Part shown: positions 11,430-22,467 of the stretch, one piece after another
Position numbering within the stretch: position 1 is the stretch's first letter
Layout of the letters: every line of letters begins with the position of its first letter
Source: Rhodocollybia butyracea
Taxonomy: Eukaryota > Basidiomycota > Agaricomycetes > Agaricales > Omphalotaceae
Length of the DNA stretch: 64,000 bases
Direction: 5' to 3'
Assembly: GCA_015501585.1 (NCBI GenBank)
Contig: JADNRY010000113.1
Location: forward strand, 1 to 64,000
Notes under the pieces: model-generated
Told to the model about the DNA's origin: nothing
Seen by the model: only the letters and a program-made list of their open reading frames with translations
Databases searched by the model: none
Translations under genes and position numbers: made by a program

Positions 11430-11870
11430 ATTTGGGTATTTATGTGTAGGTGTGTGAAAGGTGCTATAAAACAACCTAACAAAAACACTACCGCACCTAA
11501 CCAGACTATCAATATGTAAAGGAGCAAGGGCGGGTTGTCAGAGATTCCCCAAGGGAATGTCTTGTAATATCGGATGTACGTGCGCGACTGCTCCAGGTTC
11601 AAGACTGTAGCGCTAATGTGGGTAAACTAAGCTAGACAACTCTTAGAACTAAGTCAAGAGAAGCCTAGTTGGGGTGTACAAGTGTACGAGGGAACCAAGT
11701 GTGTATGTCCAAATCAATTAACCAAAACCAAAACCAATACAACAAAACTAAGATTCTCCTAGGCAAACTCTGGCTCTAGATAGAATAGTAATCTCGAGGT
11801 TTGTCAACAACCCTAGGCAAACTCTGGCACTAGCTGCTGTGACGCTGTAAAGTCCTCGACCAAACTCTGG
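11430..11870 (-). repeat. Dispersed repeat R, copy 1 (minus sense)
   Basis: This stretch is the reverse complement, with scattered differences, of 31,012-31,120 plus 33,067-33,387. Shared blocks include AATACCCAAATAGCG, TCCGATACTATAAGAC-like and TTTGCCTAGGAGAATCTTAG. Copy 2 is split by a solo LTR and cut by a hAT end, so R is an older repeat family. No coding sense was recognised. Confidence 0.7.
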
Positions 11871-13270
11871 GCCAAGCTATGATATTGTGAGTGAACTTAA
11901 TCACTAGGAACCTGTACCACAATCTTAGTGGCTTGTCTAACTTTGTGAAGAAGTCAACTAAGGAACCCTCACTCTGGAGCCAAATAATTCCTTACTAGAA
12001 ACCGTCCCCTCTAAGGAAGCAACTAGATTTAGGTTGATCAAGAGTTCGAGGGAACTCTACACACTTAAATTCGAGCAAGATATAAATGGGCTTTGCGAAG
12101 CACGTGAAGTTAGATTACTTTCTAAAGATCACCAAGTCAGGAGGCGTCACGCTACTGATCCCGTGGGGACGTTCTACAGAGCACTGGTCTTAGCAGTCAA
12201 ATCGAGGGCAAGAAACTTGTCTTATTGAATAAATATGTCTGGCTTATATACTGAGTAGCGAGAGTTTAATACGAAAAATAGATGAAACGGATACGGAGAG
12301 AGACAGAAAGAGAGTGGAACAGAGGAATCTGGCTCGGAAAGGAAACTCCAGCCTATATATGGTACACACGATAAAGAAATAGTCCATTCTTGGGTATATA
12401 TCAGAGGTAAAATATGATTTCGTGAGGATTAACATAGTTTTAAGGTGTTTTGATCCGAGTGAGGTTTCTCCGATTATCCCACAATTCTCCGGGGTCGGGA
12501 GTACCTTTACACTTCATGATCACTCGCCGCCCGGTTTCCCTTGGGTGAGTTTCATTCTATTCCTCGGATAGTTCTGTCCATCCTGAGTGTGATTAACATT
12601 TTCTCGAGAAGGCCTGTTATCTAGCTTTCCAATGACACCACTTATGATAGTCTTGAGCAACTGCGCTGAGTATGTACAAGTGATTCCCGATAGTTGGCTT
12701 TAATGGATAAGACCTTCTCGTGTATGATTTCTAAGATCAAATGTTTCGATTTGCCAAGGCTATCCCGGCGCGTAGCTTTCCATAGGACCGCTAAGCATGT
12801 TTCTACCATCTTCACGGTTATGACCGGTGCCGCAAATAGACCTCTACGGTTTCCTCGAGATTGTTCTGGTCCATTGTTACGGACTGTAAAGTCCACATCT
12901 TAACATAGCTTGTTGGGGGTCTTAGTGTGAGGGATGCCTTCCCTCATAATTCCTTCCCTTGAGTAACACGTTGGCTTAGTACTTATCCCGCTTCGAGATG
13001 TCCTGTAGTTTAGAGAGTATACACTCTTGGGTATAACTAGATTGACAATCTAGCGTTACATCTCCAGGCAGCCCAGGTATCCTCGCTAGCTTGGCTCTAG
13101 GCTACGCTTGTGGGTGTACCTTCATGGCTCGCTGAGTATTATTGTTAAGTTCTTTGCCTCGGCAACAGCTATCATGCTCGGGCTCCGTATAACTCTCTTA
13201 TTGCATTGTATAATGCGTACAAAATGTCAAAATGTACGGTTACACACCTTAGGCCAATTTTAGGCCTAAT
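11871..13270. other. Probable remainder of dispersed repeat, no ORF
   Basis: Low-complexity to moderately AT-rich sequence with no recognised domain. Motifs such as CCTAGGCAAACTCTGGC occur twice just upstream (11,758 and 11,810). It is probably the body of repeat R, since it lies between the 44-bp direct repeats, but no second copy is available here to confirm that. Confidence 0.35.
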
Positions 13271-13314
13271 ACCGCGTTGGACAGCCTTGCTAACAAAGCC
13301 TGATTTTTAGTATA
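13271..13314 (+). repeat. 44-bp direct repeat, right copy
   Basis: Partner of 11,316-11,359; begins ACCGCGTTGGACAGCCTTG with small differences afterwards. Confidence 0.55.
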
Positions 13315-13999
13315 AAATTATAAACTTATCCTATTACTAGGGCCTTACTACTACTACCACTAGTATGGGCCTAGTATTACTAGTAGTACATGCATTTGAA
13401 GGTAGTAAATGCTAAGTTATAGTAGTCAGTTCCCGCTCGCACTATCTAGGAAGTCAGCAGCAATTGAGCCCTAGTCAAGAATGAAATCAGAGTGCAGCTA
13501 GTGGTAATACAGAGTAAGTTCAAGATAATAACATTACTAACCTGTTCTATTGTTCTGCTGAAGTGACACAGGGATCACCTTCCTCTACTGTCCAGAACTT
13601 CTCTCTGGATAGAGACATTTCAGTCACGCCCAGGTCCGGGGCCCAGGCGGATTTGATTGAGCGGCTAGACGCAGCGTTTGGCTGATGGATGACCTAAAGC
13701 CTGTCAATTTTTGTTTCCCACCTTGCTCGCCGGTCACCTTCCGTTTACTCCCGTCCCGTCTCTCTTTTACTCGTTTCGCTGACCGTCGGCTTGCCAGGAC
13801 AATCCACAATGACGCTGCTGCTGCTGCTGCCGCCGGCTCGCTTGCGCGCATTGCATCAACGGTGTTCCAGTTTCTTGTCTCTCCCTTCAACTGGCTGCCT
13901 TCTACTCGCCTCTTGAGCTCTCAGTGGCCCAGTTCATTGCTGGCCACTGCAGTATTTATTTTTGTGCTTGCTCTCACTCTCGTGCTCTACTTTTTATCT
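13315..13999. other. Spacer and upstream region of the next gene
   Basis: 13,340-13,395 contains an imperfect palindrome of CTACTA/TAGTAG and ACTAGTA motifs. From 13,685 the frame of the next gene is open upstream of its likely ATG at 14,000 and would encode a hydrophobic run (ATAVFIFVLALTLVLYFL). I treat this as leader sequence, but a longer, membrane-anchored product cannot be excluded. Confidence 0.35.
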
Positions 14000-15812
14000 A
14001 TGGAAGGTGCACAGGCCACCGACGTAACCTCTACCTCGCCCAACTTCCAGCCTATTGAAACTGTTACCATCGACAAACACAAAATTTGTATCCGCCGTCC
14101 AACTCAGCTTCAGCCTACAGGAACACTTGCACTTCCAGGACGGATCGAGGACCATGTTTACTTCCTTAACTACACAAACATGTATGTAGCTTCCTTTCCG
14201 CTTCCCTTCCCTTCGTTGCTCATGAAACGTTGAACTGCCTGGGCCTCCTGGACCTCTGCAAGACATATGCCCTTGGTGTCACTGGGAACATGGTAGCATT
14301 GAGGGCTAAGCTCACTGGCTTTAGTGAGGATATGGTACGCTGGAAAGAGTACGTTCCCTATTTTCTTTCTTTTCACGATTGTTTCTCATTTACTATTGGA
14401 TGAAGCCTTGTCCCAGGTGCACAGCGAAGCCACCGGGGCGTTTGTGAAGGCAAATTTGTCAAACCAACCAAGGACAATGCTGGTTCAACAACAGCAACAA
14501 CAAAGAAGCTCAAGAAGCTCAAGCTCTCGGTGATACATCGAAACAAACTGATGGGGCTGTCTGGGGATGGGACTGCGAGCACGCAGGTGTTTGCTACTGA
14601 ACGTTCCAAGGATATGCGGACCCTGGAGGAAAAGAGGAACCTTTTACGGCTGGTAAGCTCTCTTTCCTTCCCTTTTAATTTATTCAAGCTGACGTGGTGA
14701 TTACCCAACCTCCAGGCCAAATCTTTTTGTGACGCCTATCCGTATATTCCTCCCGATGAGCTGGCACGGAGAGTAAAAGCTGAAGCTGAAGCAAAACAGA
14801 AGACTGATAGCTCAGTAAGTGGCTTTTTAACTATTTGAATATCTTTCACTGATAAACTTGAGCTTAGGCGATGCTTGCCACGTATATGCAATCCACGAAC
14901 GATCAAATCGACAGCCTAGCGTCAATGCTCACTCACCACCTACCTGCTCTTCAAACTCCAGGACCCATCTCGCCTACATCTGCCATTGTGCCCATGACCA
15001 TCGTGGGGATGTCAGATATGGATACGCATGCCCAGCCAAAGACACCCGGTACGTCTGAGCTTGCCTTGCCGGTGTCGGTGATGGCAGCAACGGCTCCCAA
15101 ACCTCAGCCTGCTGCTACCTCTCATAGTTTGTTATCCTCTCTACAATCATTTTATTGTTAACTGATCAGTTATTAGCAGGTGGCTTACTTTCACTGCCGA
15201 GTTGCGAAAGCATCAGAACTTACGCTGTTATGCTCGCTGGCACCCAAGCCCTCACGTTCACGTACAATGACATTCCTGACCCCCGCCAGATCTCGTTCGC
15301 CAATGACATCCCCCGGCTTGACCGTGTCTGGGATGACGAACGCGCAAACTGGGACGCCAGTGAATGCAGCAAGTTACTAGTCATCAAAGGTACCCCAGTC
15401 GCTCTTCGGTACTGGCCTGATGTGTATCGCAACAAAAATGACCAACGTTGGAAAGGGATCAAGGCAACCTGGACTGAATGGAAGGTGTGTATGACTTGTG
15501 TATCTCATGTTTATTCTTTGCTTCTCATTCCTTGTTCAGTATGTTGCTGAACGGTACCGTGCGAGCACTCCAGAAGAATTTTGGATGGAGTTCTCATCCG
15601 ATGATGGCAAGCGCTTCAACTGGAAAGCGATCACTGCATGTTTGCGAGGCCAATGTGCGGTACATGACCAGGAGTTATGCACAAAGGCAAGGAGCGAGTA
15701 CGGGACGGAATTCGAGACACATTTTTCTAATCGTGGTAAAGTAATGACTGATAAGTCTGCCATTGCACGTCGATACCTTATGCTGAAGGAAAACCAGATG
15801 GACGTTGATTAA
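14000..15812 (+). CDS. SAP-like-domain fungal protein of a TE-associated family
   Basis: A multi-exon gene whose protein I recognise only as a basidiomycete family often found near transposons. Exons: 14000-14181, about 14232-14348, 14406-14652, 14716-14814, 14868-15126, 15177-15484, 15540-15812; introns are 50-63 nt. The segment LLDLCKTYALGVTGNMVALR resembles a SAP-type helix-loop-helix (DNA binding). It is followed by a Lys-rich tract, a Thr/Pro-rich linker (exon 5), and a conserved C-terminal block (WDDERANWDASEC, then KGTPVALRYWPDVY and STPEEFWMEFSSDDGKRFNW). Frames close at five of six junctions. At the first intron no AG acceptor is visible before 14,232, so splicing there may be lost. 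The function is probably DNA-associated but unproven. It is the best preserved host-like multi-exon gene here. Confidence 0.7.
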
Positions 15813-15863
15813 TACATTTAATAATCTCTTTACTTACTTGAGTTTTGGTATGTACTGTTCATA

Positions 15864-16080
15864 AATAGAGATGTCCACGAGTCCGGGTCTTCCCAGGTAC
15901 TCGCAGGTAAGATCCGTGGGAAAACCCGCAAGTATATGACTCGCGGATCCCAAGATCCGTTTCCCACGGGTCAGCGGCGAGTCGCAGGTCAGACTTTACA
16001 GAATTTTGACTGACTTGCGGGTACTTGCAGGTACTTGCGAGTGGAACAAGTCAACATATAATACTTGTATGTAAGGTGAG
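15864..16080. mobile_element. Isolated hAT terminus
   Basis: Begins with AATAGAGATGTCCACGAGTC, the reverse complement of the sequence ending the hAT element at 31,011. It is followed by shared subterminal motifs (GGATCCGTTTCCCACG, GTACTTGCAGGTACTTGCGAG). No opposite end lies nearby, so this is a truncated copy or one end of a deleted element. Confidence 0.65.
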
Positions 16081-16212
16081 AATTACAATAAAATATTTAA
16101 AGCTACGGAGAAATTTTGATCACTACATTAAAACAGAACGACTACCAAGGGCTCGAAGGCTCCAACTCAGGCATGTCATCAAAAGTTTTGACATCTTCTG
16201 CAATCAAATGAT

Positions 16213-17151
16213 TCAAATCTGATGAGATAAAGATGTTAGTGTTGAATAGAGAATCGAGATCAGTTGAAGGTACATACCAAGACCAAACTTTATCTTATGG
16301 GATACAGACATGGCAACCTGGCCCAACGGTGTCAACGGACCTTCAGCATCAAGGATTGTGGCCCAAAAAGCAAGATGGGCACTGTCAGGCTCAGACGGCT
16401 TGACTGCATTCACTGCTAGGTTAATAACATGAGCAAGGCAGGGTTTTCCCTGGAAAAAATAACAGTTACAGTGATATTATTCATGAATGAGAGAAGAAGA
16501 AAAAATCTCACGGAAAACGAAGTAGGTTTCAGCCCGTACGCGAGGTCAGATGGTGGGTAGAGAATATCACTGGATAACTGGAGAATAAAGGGAAGTGGAT
16601 GAAATGGGAGGTGGGTGAACAAAAGAACAGTATCCTGTTCAACTGAGAGAAGGCGAAGACGAGCAACAGCAACGGCGGCGGATATCATCTTAAGAGAACG
16701 TAGTGGAAGAAAACGAGAGCAAATGTTTAAGATAACGTGACTCGTAACTAGTATATTGACAATAGGAAGTGCACAAGTTAAGGCAAAGCTATCAGGAAGA
16801 CTAAGAAAGATGAGACACATATTGAAGGGAACGTACTCACAAACAACACAGCTTAAGAGAACAATGCTAGGTAACATGACGAAAGGAATCAAAGGCAGAT
16901 ATCCTGAAAACAAAATCAGTATTCAAAAATTACCAACCAAAGGGATGGATTCACCGGGGGAGGGCCAATGATATGGCGCATAGCTTCGGAACGTCCATGA
17001 TCGTACCACGGAATATGAAGCCGGTAGCAGCGCAAAAAGTGATGGCGGAAATGATGTTCTCGACGGGAGGCATAGAGGCGGCTGAAGACTTTTGAGCATT
17101 TTTGGCAAATAAATACATGGCGAGCGCGGCCATGAACATTGTTGGAGACAA
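16213..17151 (-). other. Possible decayed membrane-protein gene
   Basis: Coding-like minus-strand stretches occur in several frames: MSPTMFMAALAMYLFAKN with PPVENIISAITFCAATG (17,151-16,951), then a hydrophobic ORF of 165 codons (16,913-16,416) starting near SGYLPLIPFVMLPSIVLL. Pyrimidine-rich intron-like pieces lie between them. The pattern suggests a multi-helix membrane protein gene downstream of the truncated host gene. I could not close the frames or name the family, so it is either a pseudogene or a gene I cannot splice by eye. Confidence 0.3.
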
Positions 17152-17313
17152 TGGAGTCTGTGCTAAAAAAAATCATGCATCGGCGTGGACATGGTGGAAC
17201 GAGAGAAAGATAGTAAAGGAGTGAACAAACAAACAATAATGTTTCATAATATTAGTTCGTGACCAGTAAACAAAGCAAAAAAAATACTTCTATATACAAC
17301 TCTGGCAGGATAG

Positions 17314-17368
17314 TTAAGCAATGTTAGGCGTAGCAGGTAAAGCAATGTGGGGGATGGAAGCAGGACGA
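17314..17368 (-). pseudogene. Severed 3' end of the host gene at 23,854-26,680
   Basis: Reading the minus strand from 17,368, after removing the 4-bp duplicated ACGA, continues in frame from the host gene interrupted at 23,857 and gives PASIPHIALPATPNIA followed by a TAA at 17,316-17,314. The Pro/Ala-rich tail fits the end of that family. So the LTR element separated the last 16 codons and stop from the rest. Confidence 0.75.
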
Positions 17369-18758
17369 TGATACGCCCAAAACCCTTTTGGCCCTAGAAT
17401 ACTGTTTTTTTGGCATTTCTGCAGTGTACATAGTATCTGGAAGTCATTGGGAGTGCTACCCATGATCTCTAGTTACTGAAACCCACCCTCAAACCCTGTA
17501 GTCTCATATGTATCTGTCTTGTCTCTACAATTCACATATCCAGAAGGATTGATCAGTATGCAGTGCTCCATCTGATAAAGCATGCAAGAGACTATGGTCT
17601 GGACCTTGTGTATTAATGTGTTTCGCTTGAATCCAATGTAATACAAGCTCCTCCAACCTCTATTTGCTCAGAATTGTGATATATGCACTTCTCACTATAT
17701 GTTAATTCATCCCCTGCTTGACAACTCTGAAAGAAAAGGAGTTTGTTATGTATATTTGGTTCCCTGAGGTCTATTCAATGGAAATACACTAGAAGCACTC
17801 CCAGTAATATTTGTAGCATTTGTGCAGCACCACTTCACGAGTTATGAAGGCTGTATCCATTACTACTTATAATATTGGGATTAGAAGAGAACCTCTTTAG
17901 AAAGGTGTCACGCATGCGAAATATGATTGCGGCGGCATTTGGAGAACTCAATAGATATACTAGAGAGTCCAAATCCGAAGTCCCGAGTCGTGCCAATGTC
18001 CGGAAGTGGTTGAAATACGGAGATCTTGCTATAACTCCGAAATTAGGTCACTATTTGTTTAAGCCGAACATGAGCTAAAACCGCCGTTCCCCTGCATCCT
18101 CTGTGGTACTTTCGAGATAGGACAGTGTCCCTAGACCCTCTAGCATCGCTATAACCGAGTACAAGCATTTATAGAAGCTTGTTGTCCCTTCCCAAGTACA
18201 GGGAAGAGTGATAATCTCCAATTTCGGAGTGTTGATTTGAAATTTGAATTGAAATATAATAGAAACATGAAACTCGGCTCGTTAGAAGCTAGAGAGCGGT
18301 TTGACACACCCTTAAGTGGTCTGTGCACACTACACAGCCGCGCTCCTGCTCTATATAATGTAGCCCAGATTGATAGTTGATCCCCAGGTTTGGATTCCCC
18401 CCTCACATTAGAGGCAGGGATTTCCTCCTCACTTCACACAGTTGTATTATTAGTTTTGTTTGTTTTGTTTCAAGTTCAGTCCAGTAAAGTATTGTAGTTA
18501 GGCTGCAGTCAGAGCTCTGTCTGGGTAGACAACCTCTGGTCAGTGCTTTCTTGTATTATATAGCCTTCCGCCTCTCCCCCCCCCCTTTTACCTTAGTTCC
18601 TGCATTCACTTATCATTTCAAAGTTCAACTCTTTGTAATTTCACATCCCCCCTCTGAACTTAGAAGTCTTTATTGTAGTTTAGTGGTTTGTGTTGATGTT
18701 TTGGCTATTTATTGGCTGTTTCTCACACTTTCCGCTTAGCCACAGTTTTGCCCTCTCA
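17369..18758 (+). repeat. Left LTR of the LARD
   Basis: Runs TGATACGCCC...GCCCTCTCA. It contains a short frame near 17,875-18,078 that is shared with the other LTRs and is not convincingly coding. TATATAA at about 18,352 could be a promoter element in U3. Confidence 0.9.
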
Positions 18759-18760
18759 TC

Positions 18761-18777
18761 TGGAGCCCACCGCGAGG
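18761..18777 (+). promoter_or_regulatory. Probable primer-binding site
   Basis: TGGAGCCCACCGCGAGG begins 2 nt after the left LTR. It starts with TGG, as complements of tRNA 3' CCA ends do. The tRNA was not identified. Confidence 0.55.
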
Positions 18778-18817
18778 GGGGTGAAGGATTTGAGCTTTGT
18801 TTTGATACCTGCATGCA

Positions 18818-19130
18818 AAGCTTGACTAGCTTTAAAGTCAAACCAGAGATAGCTTGATCAGCTTTAAAGTCAGCTTGACAAGCTTTAAAGTCATACCAGA
18901 GCAAGCTTGACTAGCTTTAAAGTCGCTTAGAGTCCAGCTTGACTAGCTCTAAAGTCCATCTAGAGCATGCATAGCTTGACCAGCTTTAAAGTCACCCATA
19001 GAGTCAGCTTGATCAGCTTTAAAGTCGCCCCACTAGAACAAGCTTGACTAGCTTCAAAGTCAGATCCCCAAGAAAGCTTGACCAGCTCTAAAGTCAAGAA
19101 CAGAGCAGGTTTGACTACCTGAAAAGTCAC
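18818..19130 (+). repeat. Ten-unit AGCTTGAC...AAAGTC array
   Basis: About ten degenerate copies of AGCTTGACTAGCTTTAAAGT occur, with 3-17 nt between cores. Each core contains AGCT twice around TTGAC. Further isolated units lie near 19,399 and 19,743. This is internal to the LARD, close to the position where packaging and dimerisation signals sit in LTR elements. Confidence 0.85.
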
Positions 19131-19782
19131 CTTTAGAAACCTGAAGTCACTCTCAGAGAACTTCATAACAGAACATGACAACAGAGTTGAATTCTCGCTC
19201 ACTCACAGTCAGCTGTAGATCATTTAACAGTGATTTAGAGTGTAGTGACCACAAGAAAGATTCCTCTTGAAGTCTCAGAGAAAGCCCCTTGATATCAGAG
19301 TTTCACCTGCCATTTTGGAGTCAGCTGCAGCTTGTTACCAGTGACAATAATTTGGTGTGGAGTTCATTGGTTCATACCTTGGACTTTCAAGTCCATTCAA
19401 GCTTGACAAGCTTTAAAGTCACCTAGAAACCTTTGGAGTCGCTTACAGACTGTTGTGTCCTCTGATCTTGCTGACTTCTTCTAAGTCATCATGGGTCTTG
19501 GTTCAGCCGCTCTCACAGTACTTCATATTAGAAAGCAGAGTTCTTTCACTCATTTAGAGTCATTGCAGACCATAAAGCAATACCTCATAGTGTTGTGACC
19601 CAAGCATAGTACCACTTCTATGTTGAAGTATTAGAGACTTAGAGTTCAGACACAGTTTGAATCACCAGAGTTTCGCCTTTTCACCAAGTTAAAGTCAGCT
19701 GCAGCTTGTTACCAGTGACTTTGACAAAGTGTTAAGTGTTCTCCAGCTTGACTAGCTCTAAAGTTAACAGAAACTAGAGATA

Positions 19783-20416
19783 CTTGCAGATTACTGAGGT
19801 CCTATGACTTTGTTGACTGATAAATATAAGAGATACAAGAGCAACCTGGACTGGTGGTCTCTGTGTCTCTAAGTCTTCACAAGTCTTGGGTTCAGTAGTT
19901 TCAGAGTGCTTCTCGAGGAAACAGAAATCTTTCATGCACTTAGAGTAATTGCAGATCAGAATGCTTTAACTTAAAGTGATATGGTATCAGAAGAGAATGA
20001 TGTCCTTGTTTCAAGCTGCATAGTAGCCTCAGAGTTTTACTCTCTCATGAATTTAAAGTTAGCTGCAGTGATCTGACCAGTAACTTTAAGTGAATGTAGA
20101 TTGCAGATTACTGAGGTCCTATGACTTTGTTGACTGACAAATACAAGAGATACAAGAGCAACCTGGACTGATGGTCTCTGTGTCTCTAAGTCTTCACAAG
20201 TCTTGGGTTCAGTAGTTCAGAGTGCTTCTCAATGAAACAGAATTTCTTCATGCACTTAGAGTAATTGCAGATCAGAATGCTTTAACTTAAAGTAATATGA
20301 TATCAGAAGAGAATGTTGTCCTTGTTTGAACCTGCATAGTAACCTCAGAGTTTCAGTCTCTCAGGAATTTGAAGTTAGCTGCAGTGACCTGACCAGTAAC
20401 TTTGAATGAATGTAGA
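19783..20416 (+). repeat. Tandem duplication, two 318-bp units
   Basis: TTGCAGATTACTGAGGTCC starts at about 19,783 and again at 20,101. The two units stay alignable throughout, including TCTTCACAAGTCTTGGG and GCACTTAGAGTAATTGC. More diverged relatives of the unit appear at about 19,200-19,740. No coding sense in either unit. Confidence 0.85.
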
Positions 20417-22449
20417 CTTTTGATCATGGCTTCATTGCCAACCTGAGCTCACCTTGTTAAGCAAAGGTAGCTAAAGATAGCATAGCAGTTTGTAGCTAGC
20501 TTCATCACACTGAGATGTAGCTTGATTCCCAGAGCAGTCTCTTGAGTCTCATACAGGGACTTAGAAACAAAAATTTGTGCATGGTTTTACAGACCAAAGT
20601 TGATTGTTGAACTTGTTGAGCTTGGCTTTTCCGCCATGAAACTTGAGCAACTTATCGCTTGAAAGAGAATGTTCTTGGTCTTACTAGATCAAAAGTCCCG
20701 CTTGAAAAGACTTGCACTTGGCTTTACAGCCGCCACTTTGAGCAACTTATTGCTTAAACTAAAAGGCCTATCATAGCCACCCAAAAAGAAACTGAAGTTA
20801 CTCCAACAGTACTTCTTATGTTTCAACCTTGATATCCCTGGGCTTCAACTGTCCAGTTTTCATCTTTGAACTCGCTCCTTCAAACCCTTCCTGTACTTTC
20901 TTATCCAACTTCAACATTCCTGTTGACTCCGTCTCTATTTTATTTAAAAGGGATATCTGGCCCCTGACAGCCAGACAAGAATTGAATTTAGAGTAACTCT
21001 CTAGTGAAGACTATCACTGATGAGACTCACAAGAGAAAAGATAAACCATCAGAAGTCATCTTTGGACAACTGTCCTGAGTAGGAAAAAGTTGTCACTTAA
21101 CCTTCTCAATAGTACAGAGTTCTTAGGGAGCTTTTGAGCTGAACTAGTTTTTTTTGTGGAATTGAGGGCTTGACATGAATTCTGTTCAAATGCTACCCTT
21201 TATTAGAGCTGAAGAACAGTTTTAGTAACTACCTGGTGCATTTACTAACACCATGGAAGTAAACCAACTGTTCAAGAAGCATTGAATCAGAATTCAGACT
21301 TTGATAACTACCATGATCTCATGGGAACATCTAAGTCAGTCAGACAAAGTAGAGTCAAAGCCACTAACCTGCAAATGATGTGGCCTGTTGCATTGTCATT
21401 AGCACTCATGGTTATTACCAGGAAGCTTATTGACAAACTCGAGTTTCTTGAGTGCAAATAGGTTAAACACTTGAAAGAATGAACTTCAGAGTAAATAATG
21501 AGAGGTCCAAGATGAGTTACTGGAGGAACTGTGTCACAATATGCCCAGTGTATGACACAAGTTTCATAGTAGTCTCATCTCTTCCCACATCATTAAATAA
21601 GCTCATAAGAATATGAACAGAATGATTGCAAACTATTGAATATGTGATATGAAACTTAATTGTTTCTGGGATATGGAATCATTCTGCACAAGTCCATTCC
21701 TGACTTAGCAGAATGTGGACCTCTCGTTACAAGCAGAAGTTACAAGTCAATTGGATGTCACTATGGATCCCCAATCTCTTGACTCCTTTGACCTGGTAGC
21801 ATTTGGATCAACAGAGTAGATTTTGTTTAAAGACAAAGATTTGACAAGATTAAGCTCTGCATCTTTATGAAACTCCTTCTGCCACATATTTGAATAAACA
21901 TAAGAATGAATGAAATCCAAGTTTTACTGAAAATATACTTGTAACTATAGTGACTGTAAAGTTGCTTGGAATGATTTGATGTTTGGAAAGAATGTTTCCC
22001 AACAAGATTGACAAAATCAACTTGTTCAGAGGATTATTTGAACTTGATGGAATTATATAGGCCAAGAAGAGCCATCCCATTCAAGGGAGAATCTGACTCT
22101 GAAAGCATTTGACTAGCATCAGTCACCTAGAGATTGAAAAAGATGATGTGACCTTAGTACAAACACATGTACAATAGCACAAGCAGTAGAACCAGAAATT
22201 GGATTAACATTGAAATCGAGATATGAGGACTGGAGTCTTGTGAAAATCAAATGTAATATTTACTCTCTGATGCACATGTACTGTCCACTGTCTCACAAGC
22301 ATTGGAAGTTGGAATGCCTGCCTGTTAATCCTGCTACGGAGTTAATATTCAGAGCTGTGTTACTTGCAAGGATTGAGATACCCAATGTATCATTGACAGA
22401 CTTAGCCACCAGTCGGCCTGGGACCTCATGTTGAACTGAGGACAGTTCA
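20417..22449. other. LARD interior without coding capacity
   Basis: No ORF above about 75 codons and no retroelement domain motif found in any frame. Possibly remnants of an ancestral internal domain. Confidence 0.6.
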
Positions 22450-22453
22450 TATT

Positions 22454-22467
22454 TAGTAAGGGGGAGA
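22454..22467 (+). promoter_or_regulatory. Polypurine tract of the LARD
   Basis: AGTAAGGGGGAGA directly precedes the right LTR start at 22,468, as expected for the plus-strand primer. Confidence 0.65.

Noticed and set aside
11316..13314. LTR retrotransposon bounded by the 44-bp direct repeats
   Set aside because: The repeats are too short, lack TG...CA ends, and have no primer site or purine tract inside.
13685..14000. Upstream in-frame start of the SAP-like gene giving an N-terminal membrane anchor
   Set aside because: A poly-Ala and signal-like leader before a DNA-binding-type domain is unlikely; ATG 14,000 fits better, though the frame is open.
16416..16460. hAT transposase fragment suggested by CLAHVINLAVNAV on the minus strand
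   Set aside because: The flanking residues do not follow the hAT pattern and the rest of the locus looks like a membrane protein; the resemblance is too short.
17875..18078. Short ORF conserved in all three LARD LTR copies (67 codons)
   Set aside because: The copies are conserved simply because they are LTRs; the ORF starts inside the LTR with no sign of coding selection.
18818..19130. CRISPR-like regularly spaced repeats
   Set aside because: Units are degenerate, spacers are of irregular length (3-17 nt), the genome is eukaryotic and the array lies inside an LTR element.
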